Origin: Anaerobacillus alkalidiazotrophicus
Lineage (GTDB): Bacteria; Bacillota; Bacilli; Bacillales_H; Anaerobacillaceae
Length of the DNA: 57,249 bases
Reading direction: 5' to 3'
Assembly (NCBI RefSeq): GCF_001866055.1
Contig: NZ_MLQS01000015.1
Location: forward strand, 1 to 57,249
In this document: positions 50,943-57,249 of the stretch, in pieces
How the letters are laid out: each line of letters starts with the position of its first letter
Position numbering within the stretch: the stretch's first letter is position 1
Notes under the pieces: model-generated
The model's database searches: none
The model's input: the letters and a program-made list of their open reading frames with translations, nothing else
Told to the model about the DNA's origin: nothing
Program-made: the position numbers and the translations under genes

Positions 50943-52086
50943 ATGGATAATCGTTTTAAACAAGCAGAGGTTGCAACGTGGATCGGAATAGTTGTAAATG
51001 GATTGTTAGCAATAATGAAAGGATTTATCCCACACTTAAGGGGCAAGTAAGACCCCCACCTCAAAACGTAAGAAAATCGAGAAGTTTAGGTGGGGGATAA
51101 ACTGCCCCTAAAGGTCCGATATAGAATAACTTTCATCAGCGAAAGCTGATGATTAGTTATTCTTATGCCCGTGGTATAAGTTGAACTAACAATCAGTGGG
51201 GGATGAAGGAAAACCCCCACTGATTGAAGTTCAGCTTTATCGGTTGGTTGTCGGGAAGTCGGGCTCTACTATCAGATGCCGCTCACTCAGCATCTGATGT
51301 GGTAGGCTCGATTGCCGTTCTTGCAGGATTACGAACAGCAAAAAAGCCGCCAGATGAAGATCATCCATACGGTCATGGAAAAGCGGAGAATATTGCGACG
51401 ATCATAGTCGCTATTCTATTAATTGTAGTTGGTGTAGAAATAGCGATTTCTTCATTGAAAGTATTTTTTGGTGAAATGCCTACTGCTCCAAAAGGGATAG
51501 CGTTAGGTGCTATTATTATTTCTATACTTGTAAAAGAGTTGCTATTTCAATATAAATACCGTCTTGCCAAAAAATAAATAGTTCAGCGTTACTTGCAGAA
51601 GCATGGCACCATCGTTCAGATGCATTATCATCAATTGCAGCTTTTGTAGGTGTTCTTGGTGCGATCTTAGGTCAACAGTTTAACTATCCTATATTCATTT
51701 ATTTAGATCCATTAGCAGGCTTGGTCTTATCATTAATGGTTATTAAAGTAGGATTTTCACTGGCAAAGGAATCAAGTCTCATTATGTTGGAACAAGTTCT
51801 TGACGCTGAAAAAACCAAACCTTTCATTAGAACGGTTACGAATATCCATGGTGTGAAAAGAGTTGATGAATTGTTGGCCAGAACCCATGGTCACTATATT
51901 GTCATCGATATTAAAGTGAGTGTAGACCCGAATATTAGTGTAGAAGAGGGGCATTTAATTTCAAAGAAAGTAAAACAGGGGCTACTGACTAACCATAGGG
52001 ATATAAAAAAAGTATTTGTTCACATTAACCCGTATCGGTTAGATGGCAATTATAACAATGTAGGAATTAAGTTAAAATATAAATAA
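50943..52086 (+). pseudogene. CDF family cation diffusion facilitator, broken by an insertion and a frameshift
   Basis: ATG 50943 starts NRFKQAEVATWIGIVVNGLL, cut after KGFI by the family A element 51029-51240. Joining 51028 to 51241 gives KGFIGWLSGSRALLSDAAHS, ASDVVGSIAVLAGLR and EDHPYGHGKAENIA, the CDF metal-site and helix-2 motifs. A frameshift at the A-run near 51573 (LAKK then stop) separates the next frame, SSALLAEAWHHRSDALSSIA (second metal site HxxxD), and a cytoplasmic domain ending at 52086. Repaired length would be about 310 residues, as in YeaB/FieF-type zinc or iron exporters. Confidence 0.9.
51029..51240 (+). mobile_element. Family A repeat element, copy 6 (212 bp), inside the CDF gene
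   Basis: Left flank GGATTTAT, element CCCACACTTAAGG to CAGCTTTAT, right flank CGGTTGG. The uninterrupted site GGATTTATCGGTTGG is restored exactly on removal. The long version has a perfect CATCAGCGAAAGCTGATG middle hairpin. A TTG at 51224 inside it is in frame with the downstream CDF part. Confidence 0.92.
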
Positions 52087-52149
52087 TGAGCATTAGTTTG
52101 TTGTACTCTTAAGGAGTTGTGTTAAAGAAGAAATGTTATAAGTTATAGG

Positions 52150-52190
52150 AAAAGTCTCCCGAAATAAAACAATTTTTGGGAGACTTTTAT
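52150..52190 (+). terminator. Rho-independent terminator after the CDF gene
   Basis: AAAAGTCTCCC and GGGAGACTTTT form a perfect 11-bp stem with a 17-nt loop, followed by ATTTT. Confidence 0.85.
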
Positions 52191-52258
52191 TTTCAATAAC
52201 TTTTACCCTAATTTAAAAATAATCGAAAGTTGAGCGATAATAGGTAAAATAGGCAGTT

Positions 52259-52617
52259 CATTATTGAGAATACGAGTGGACAAACTTATATTGATTATGT
52301 TGATGAACATATTATTCAAGCTCTTGGACTTCAATACACATCTCTAGCAGGTGAAATTGATACTAATGGAAATTTATCTTTTTTCGGGTTTTCAATAATG
52401 CGAACAGAACCTTATATTCAGTACGATCTCCCAGCTGGTTTTATCACGGCTACCCCTGAAAGTAAAATACCGAATTACAGTAGGCTTTTTCAGTATATTG
52501 CTTGTTCCCTTCATTATATTATTTGCAGTCCATGGTCTAACCACTTTAGCAATAACGTCAATTATTATATGTTTAGGGTTGTTGTTGTTTGCTTCGTTAA
52601 TGCTTTTAAAACAATAG
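52259..52617 (+). pseudogene. Serine hydrolase (beta-lactamase family), C-terminal remnant
   Basis: Frame one reads IIENTSGQTYIDYVDEHIIQ, ALGLQYTSLAGEI and PYIQYDLPAGFITATPES, matching the region after the Y-x-N motif in beta-lactamase-like hydrolases. Then the frame shifts near 52480 to FFSILLVPFIILFAVHGLTT and LLLFASLMLLKQ, a membrane tail. The catalytic N-terminus is missing. Related to, but distinct from, the gene at 38728. Confidence 0.65.
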
Positions 52618-52734
52618 AATCGCAATCAAGTACAGTCTATGGATTTGATCCAACATGGTTGATCATTGCCGCTGCTTGCCACAGCAAATTTTCATAGTGT
52701 CGAGTAGAGCATTGGTACAAGTGTAAGTACAGAT

Positions 52735-52756
52735 AAAGGGGTCAGACCCCTTTTTT
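52735..52756 (+). terminator. Rho-independent terminator
   Basis: AAAGGGGTC and GACCCCTTT pair around a single A with a T-run, 80 bp before the ABC exporter operon. Confidence 0.65.
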
Positions 52757-52836
52757 AATCATTACATTTGTAACTACTCGATTTATACATCCACCATATA
52801 TGATAATACTATCAAGAGACACAAGGAGGAGAAAAT

Positions 52837-53781
52837 ATGGCAATTGTGCATATGAAAAATATAGTGAAGCGTTACGGCTCACATTTAGCATTAGATCATG
52901 TCGATTTAGATATAGGAGAAGGAGAAATCCTTGGTCTATTAGGACCAAATGGGGCAGGTAAAACAACGTTAATTCATGCTTTAGCCGGAATAGTAGGCTT
53001 CGATTCTGGAGAAATAAATGTATTTGGTAAAGAGCAGCAAACGAATTTAATGGATATTAAACGGCAAATTGGCCTCGTCACACAGGAAATTACTGTGTTT
53101 ACGGACTTAAGTGCGCAAGAAAACCTAGAGTTTTTCGGGGGCATTTATGGTCTTAAGGGGGAAAAATTAAAAGAGCGAATAGATGAAACGTTAGCGTTTG
53201 TTGGGCTCACGGAGCATGCCAATAAGCTTCCTACGAAATTTTCCGGCGGGATGCAAAGAAGGCTTAATATCGCCTGTGCCCTTGTGCATCAACCAAAATT
53301 TCTGATCATGGATGAACCAACCGTAGGGATTGATCCTCAATCCCGTAATCATATTTTAGAAACGATTCGCCAATTAAACGAGCAAGGCACCACCATCCTG
53401 TACACGACTCACTACATGGAAGAAGTTCAAAATCTTGCAACGCGCGTTGTGATTATGGATAAAGGACATGTCATTGCGGATGGAACTATCCCAGAGTTAG
53501 TCCACAAAATTCAGCATGAAGAAAAAATAAAACTGGAAGTAGAGGAGCCTTCGGATATGCTCTTAGAAAAGCTTCGGAAGCTAGAAGGAGTCAAACAAGT
53601 ATCCCTGCATGGGAAGGAAATACACATTATTTCTCAAGTTGGCGCAGGTAATCTCGATCGTGCCCTTTCCATCGCCAAGGACTTTGGCGAGATTCGGTCC
53701 GTATCCGCAGAAAAACCAACCTTGGAGGATGTATTTTTAACTTTAACAGGTAAACGCCTCCGCGATAGGGAGGAGGAATAA
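52837..53781 (+). CDS. ABC-2 type transporter ATP-binding protein
   Basis: 314 residues. Walker A GPNGAGKTT (about 36-44), Q-loop VTQEITVF, signature FSGGMQRRLNIACAL (about 133), Walker B FLIMDEPTVGIDP and switch histidine in YTTHYMEE; a C-terminal extension of about 95 residues follows, as in antibiotic and bacteriocin exporters of the DrrA type. ATG after AAGGAGGAGAAAAT. First gene of an operon with two permeases; stop 3 bp from the next start. Confidence 0.93.
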   Translation: MAIVHMKNIVKRYGSHLALDHVDLDIGEGEILGLLGPNGAGKTTLIHALAGIVGFDSGEINVFGKEQQTNLMDIKRQIGLVTQEITVFTDLSAQENLEFFGGIYGLKGEKLKERIDETLAFVGLTEHANKLPTKFSGGMQRRLNIACALVHQPKFLIMDEPTVGIDPQSRNHILETIRQLNEQGTTILYTTHYMEEVQNLATRVVIMDKGHVIADGTIPELVHKIQHEEKIKLEVEEPSDMLLEKLRKLEGVKQVSLHGKEIHIISQVGAGNLDRALSIAKDFGEIRSVSAEKPTLEDVFLTLTGKRLRDREEE

Positions 53782-53784
53782 ACG

Positions 53785-54519
53785 ATGGTCATACGCTCAA
53801 GTTATTTTATGTTTCGCAGACTATTTCGTAATTATATCGGCATGTCGATTTTGTTACTGTTACCTATCGCTTTAATCACCGTACTAGGCCTGATAGCCGA
53901 CGATGCCATAAGTGACCCATTGGGTATACCTATGAAAGATCAAGTAGCGGTGACGATGATGCTTAGTTTCCTTTTGTTCGGTGGATTTTTTACGATGGAA
54001 TATGTCAAGGAAGATCTCCTTTCTTCCATGAAGTGGAGAATGTATTCCTTGCCTTATCCGTCCCATAAACACGCCTATTCTATTTTAATTTCCTGTACGC
54101 TTTTTAATGTATTGCAGAGCTTTCTCATCGTCCTATACACACTTTTTGTTTATGACGTTAACTGGGGGAACTTAGGATTTGTTCTCTTCATTCTAATAAC
54201 AGTCGCAACAGTAGTGCAATTTGTGTTTATTAACTTCGTATTAGGAGTGAAAAATTATAAAACAGCAGAGCGTTTAGGAACAGGATTTGGCCTGGCCTGC
54301 CTTATGGTTTCTGAAGTGTGGTTTCCTCTCCCGGAAGGGGCCTTTTTCCAGTTTCTATCTACGTACAGCAACCCATTTGCCCTTGGGCAAAATATGATTT
54401 TTGCCACAATCACAGGTGAATATATCGACAAAGCCATTATCAGTTTCGTCATTTTACTAGTATCGGCTATCGTTTTGGTAATTTCGGGAGCCTATTTCGG
54501 AAGGCGGAAACTCGCATGA
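53785..54519 (+). CDS. ABC-2 type transporter permease
   Basis: 244 residues with six hydrophobic segments (about 18-38, 53-72, 100-120, 130-155, 165-180 and 215-238). The polar stretch after helix 2 (MEYVKEDLLSSMKWRMYSLP) is the typical ABC-2 cytosolic loop. ATG overlaps GAGGAGGAATAA spacing of the ATPase gene. It pairs with the next permease as a heterodimeric channel. Confidence 0.85.
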   Translation: MVIRSSYFMFRRLFRNYIGMSILLLLPIALITVLGLIADDAISDPLGIPMKDQVAVTMMLSFLLFGGFFTMEYVKEDLLSSMKWRMYSLPYPSHKHAYSILISCTLFNVLQSFLIVLYTLFVYDVNWGNLGFVLFILITVATVVQFVFINFVLGVKNYKTAERLGTGFGLACLMVSEVWFPLPEGAFFQFLSTYSNPFALGQNMIFATITGEYIDKAIISFVILLVSAIVLVISGAYFGRRKLA

Positions 54520-55202
54520 CCGTATGTCAATTTGTCTTCAAACGTTTTTTTCGTAAAAAATCAAATAGTATCTTTTTACTCGTTCTCCCCATTGGAGCTA
54601 TCTTTCTTCCGATGGGAGAATGGCCTCCTATACCGCTTGGATTTCACTATTATGGCATCATCATCATGTTCATCGCTTCACGTCTTTCGGCAATCATCAT
54701 GGAGGACCGGGCCAACAAGACACTTTTACGGCTCAGTGTAGCGCCAATCACCCATTTTCAGTACTTGTTGCAAAACTTATTGGCTTACACGGTCATTTTG
54801 ACTGCTGTCAATCTAGTGTTTATCATTTTAGGGGTGATTGTTCATGGAGAAAGTGTACCATCTCCAAGCTTACTTTTTATTATTTATACCGTTTATTCCA
54901 TTACTTCCTTAGGGTTTTCTTTAGCATGGTATGCAACATTCCGAAACAAGGAGGCCGCCTTTAGTATTTTAGGAGGCATTATCATCCTCATGGCGATGCT
55001 AGGTGGTGTCTTGTGGCCTGTGGAAATAATGCCTGAGTCCCTGCAGCGAGCAGTGATGCTACTACCAACATATTGGATAGCAGAGGCAACAGTCCTCCTA
55101 TCATATGAGGCACCAACAGAGGAGCTCGCCATCCCATTAGTAGTAATGTTCCTTTTCTGTATCGCGTTCCTCTTATTGGGGAGCAGGAGAAGACTTACGT
55201 AG
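54516..55202 (+). CDS. ABC-2 type transporter permease
   Basis: 228 residues, starting 4 bp inside the previous gene (ATGA). Six hydrophobic segments with a central MEDRANKTLLRLSVAPITHF cytosolic loop and LGGVLWPVEIMPESLQRAVM before the last helices, a common ABC-2 motif. Same operon as the ATPase. Substrate probably a drug, lipid or peptide, judged from the kinase-regulator pair next door. Confidence 0.85.
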   Translation: MTVCQFVFKRFFRKKSNSIFLLVLPIGAIFLPMGEWPPIPLGFHYYGIIIMFIASRLSAIIMEDRANKTLLRLSVAPITHFQYLLQNLLAYTVILTAVNLVFIILGVIVHGESVPSPSLLFIIYTVYSITSLGFSLAWYATFRNKEAAFSILGGIIILMAMLGGVLWPVEIMPESLQRAVMLLPTYWIAEATVLLSYEAPTEELAIPLVVMFLFCIAFLLLGSRRRLT

Positions 55203-55231
55203 GTTAGTGATAATAAAGGTGGAGAAATTGG

Positions 55232-55259
55232 TTAACTATTCTAGTTATTTTGGTATGAT
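55232..55259 (+). promoter_or_regulatory. Candidate promoter of the kinase-regulator pair
   Basis: -35-like TTAACT (55232-55237) and -10 TATGAT (55254-55259) with 16-bp spacing, 28 bp before the start codon. The -35 is weak, as expected for an activated promoter. Confidence 0.35.
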
Positions 55260-55287
55260 AGAGGTATGAATTTAAGGGCGTGTGTAT

Positions 55288-56430
55288 ATGAGTAACAAAT
55301 GGGAAAAATGGACTCCAAAATTGGCAATTACGATATGGCGTATATTCGGATTACTTTTACTTAGCTTGTTGTGGCTACAAGTTGACGGCAACAAAGGAGG
55401 AGTTATCCTTCTGCTATTTCTTGCCATCCTGTCATTGGCTCGTTGGCGGCTTCCACTGCCGGGATGGACTGTCCTTATAGATCAGACAGTCTGCTTGATT
55501 TCCATTATTTATTTTCCGTTTGCGGTCTTTGCATTGGCATTCCCTGTGTTTGAAAGCATGCTTAAGAGGCAGCCTTGGTTTGCTTTACCAGCGTTTATTT
55601 TTGCTGTTATTTATCCTGAAACATCTATCCTTTTAGTTGTCGTTTTCATTCAAGCAGGATTGTCTGGGGCGATCCTTGGCGGGTGGTATCAGGACAAAAA
55701 AAGATATCAGACGGAATCCGATCGACAAAGGCGCGATCACTACGAATTGGAAAATCTAAAAGAAGAACTTCTTATCGCTAATGCGCAAGGGACACGTATG
55801 GCAGAGTTGGCAGAAAGAAACCGAATCGCGCAACAACTCCATGATGATGTCGGGCATGAACTCACGGCATCTGTTCTTGCCTTTCAAGCCTTTGAAGAGC
55901 TTTGGAGTGGAAATGATCCAGAAGCAAAAGAGATGTTTGCCCAAGCACAGCACCGTCTTTCTAAAAGTGTGGTGTATTTAAGAGACACCGTCCATAATTT
56001 AAAACCAGTAAAGGAGCTGGGAATTGAAGGATTGCATGAGATTAGTGAGCAATTCACCCTGTGTCCAGTGACCTTTAACGTGTATGGTGATACATCTAAC
56101 GTGCCTGCTCATTTATGGAGTATTCTTTATCCTGTGTTAAAAGAGTCGTTAACGAATATTATTCGTCATACACAACCAACAAAGGTAGAAATTTCTTTAG
56201 ATATTAGTCCTCATATTCTGAGGTTATCCGTTTATAACGATGGAGTTGCTAAGGAGAAAAACGGACAAAGAGCGGGGGTCGGTTTAAGAAATCTTCGTCA
56301 TCGAGCAAGGGCAGTCGGAGGCAGTATATCCACGGATCACTCTGACGGATTTTTATTAATCTGTGTCCTACCTTTAGAAAAAGCACAACAAGGAGGCATT
56401 TACGATGAAGATCTTAATCGTAGACGATGA
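55288..56430 (+). CDS. Sensor histidine kinase, HisKA_3 (NarL-type partner)
   Basis: About 380 residues; ATG at 55288 is better spaced from AAGGG than GTG 55282. Five or six membrane helices (about 12-130) without a large sensor domain, a coiled-coil linker, then the phosphoacceptor box NRIAQQLHDDVGHELTASVL (His at about 184). ATPase: N box LKESLTNIIRHTQPTKVEIS and G box GVGLRNLRHRARAVGG. This DesK/LiaS-like layout often detects membrane or envelope stress. It overlaps the response regulator by 26 nt. Confidence 0.92.
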   Translation: MSNKWEKWTPKLAITIWRIFGLLLLSLLWLQVDGNKGGVILLLFLAILSLARWRLPLPGWTVLIDQTVCLISIIYFPFAVFALAFPVFESMLKRQPWFALPAFIFAVIYPETSILLVVVFIQAGLSGAILGGWYQDKKRYQTESDRQRRDHYELENLKEELLIANAQGTRMAELAERNRIAQQLHDDVGHELTASVLAFQAFEELWSGNDPEAKEMFAQAQHRLSKSVVYLRDTVHNLKPVKELGIEGLHEISEQFTLCPVTFNVYGDTSNVPAHLWSILYPVLKESLTNIIRHTQPTKVEISLDISPHILRLSVYNDGVAKEKNGQRAGVGLRNLRHRARAVGGSISTDHSDGFLLICVLPLEKAQQGGIYDEDLNRRR

Positions 56431-57013
56431 TGTTTTAGTTTGCAAAAGCTTGAAAGTTCTTCTCTCCCGTGAAAATGACATGGAAGTCATTGGTACAGCC
56501 ACTAATGGTGCGGAAGCCATTAATGTTTGTCGTACGGAAATGCCGAACATTGTATTAATGGACATCCAAATGCCGGTTATGGATGGCATTCAAGCAACGA
56601 GACAAATCAAGAAAGAATGGCCACAAGTTCATGTCATGATGTTAACTACCTTTAAGGATGAGAAAAATATTCGCCTCGCCATTCAAGCAGGAGCCGAGGG
56701 CTATTTAATTAAATCAACCAAGGTATCCAGTATGGCCCAGAAACTGCGAACACTCGTGTCCGGATCCAGCGTCTTAGATGCAGATGTGCTAAAACAACTT
56801 ACCCACCCTACAGAGAGGAAAGAGCTGGAGCAATTAACCCCACGGGAAAAAGATATTGCAGAATTAGTAGCACAGGGTCTCTCCAACCGGGAAATAGCAG
56901 AACAACTCTATATCAGCGAAGGGACTGTTCGTAACACCCTTTCCGTCATTTTAGAAAAACTACAGCTTCGGGATCGAACGCAGTTAGCTATCTATTATTT
57001 GAAAAAAGTATAG
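56405..57013 (+). CDS. NarL/FixJ family response regulator
   Basis: 202 residues. Receiver domain (1-120) with acidic pair IVDDD (about 6-8), phosphorylated Asp in VLMDIQMPVMDG (about 52), Thr in MMLTTFKDE and Lys in LIKST. C-terminal LuxR-type HTH (about 140-200): LTPREKDIAELVAQGLSNRE and ISEGTVRNTLSVILEKLQLR. ATG after AAGGAGGCATTTACG. Partner of the kinase; likely activates the ABC exporter operon upstream. Confidence 0.95.
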   Translation: MKILIVDDDVLVCKSLKVLLSRENDMEVIGTATNGAEAINVCRTEMPNIVLMDIQMPVMDGIQATRQIKKEWPQVHVMMLTTFKDEKNIRLAIQAGAEGYLIKSTKVSSMAQKLRTLVSGSSVLDADVLKQLTHPTERKELEQLTPREKDIAELVAQGLSNREIAEQLYISEGTVRNTLSVILEKLQLRDRTQLAIYYLKKV

Positions 57014-57040
57014 TCCGAATGTTGGTAAGGGGGATTGGCA

Positions 57041-57166
57041 ATGGAGATCTATAGTTCTCCATTGCTGGTACTAGCTGTATTCTTCTATTTTTTTAAATAT
57101 GAATCGAAAATAAAAAAATTAGAAAAACGAGTAAAAGATTTGGAAAACAGAGTACACAAAGAGTAG
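57041..57166 (+). CDS. 41-residue membrane protein with coiled-coil tail
   Basis: ATG after GTAAGGGGGATTGGC. One membrane helix (about 5-20) and a charged heptad tail KIKKLEKRVKDLENRVHKE. Layout equals that of the protein at 34746-34922. Possibly a small accessory of the two-component system upstream, 28 bp after its stop. Confidence 0.55.
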   Translation: MEIYSSPLLVLAVFFYFFKYESKIKKLEKRVKDLENRVHKE

Positions 57167-57181
57167 TAATTAAATATTTAT

Positions 57182-57249
57182 CCCACTCTTAAGGGGCAGT
57201 GAGACCCCCACCTCAAAACGTAAGAAATTCGAGAAGTTTAGGTGGGGGA
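57182..57249 (+). mobile_element. Family A repeat element, copy 7, cut by the window end
   Basis: Begins CCCACTCTTAAGGGGCAG after ATTTAT and carries the first hairpin's left arm and loop to the window end. Same orientation as the other six full copies. Confidence 0.85.

Noticed and set aside
4782..57249. CRISPR array
   Set aside because: The repeats are widely dispersed and long, with no regular spacers and no cas genes.

Overview
The window is a low-GC Firmicutes chromosome segment, most likely from a Bacillaceae species. It opens with the 3' end of a 23S rRNA and a Bacillus-type 5S rRNA. Ribosome binding sites are strong GGAGG types, TTG and GTG starts are common, and the gene families (PadR/HAAS pairs, CBO0543-like, YjdJ-like DUF4306, SEDS protein with a HAAS prefix, Gram-positive RND pump) are typical of that group. 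Family names come from recognising motifs by eye; no database search was run.

Layout. 1-540: rRNA operon end. 540-7200: decayed genes (aldo/keto reductase, NUDIX and VOC remnants) and two PadR operons, PadR + DUF1129 at 2222-3237 and PadR + DUF2812 on the minus strand at 5284-6793. 7200-12750: a run of small, mostly membrane, single-gene units, all on the plus strand and separated by a recurring intergenic motif. 12890-15661: an ISL3-like transposase fragment and a histidine phosphatase gene split by a TnpB element. 15865-17595: PadR, HAAS and DUF4097 operon. 17851-27808: a sugar locus with a PRD regulator carrying fused PTS domains, ascorbate-type PTS IIB and IIC, an ABC importer with two paralogous binding proteins, and ManA. 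27928-30981: RND efflux pump, minus strand. 31290-43790: a second array of small genes with the same motif, interrupted by a large serine hydrolase gene carrying an in-frame UGA. 43949-46254: ECF sigma factor, PadR-like protein and HAAS-SEDS protein. 46360-50345: a third array segment (alpha/beta hydrolase, tautomerase, NUDIX) containing an ORF-less group II intron. 50943-52086: a CDF cation transporter broken twice. 52837-57013: ABC-2 exporter with a histidine kinase and response regulator.

Two repeat systems stand out. The first is a 155 or 212 bp element with no terminal inverted repeats, three hairpins and insertion immediately 3' of TTTAT. Seven copies have the same orientation and one is a truncated reversed copy. 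In three coding-region insertions (CDF gene, small exported-protein gene, tnpB) the uninterrupted frame can be rebuilt exactly. This looks like a non-autonomous IS200/IS605-type element, and one copy is nested in the 3' end of the only tnpB gene, where an omega RNA would lie. The second is a short lead box (about TTMAANWAACGG) followed by a variable hairpin, found after small single-gene units about 25 times. It gives the accessory stretches a gene-cassette-like look, although no integrase is visible and the motif does not fit the attC consensus. Pseudogenes are unusually frequent: at least twelve broken or split genes.
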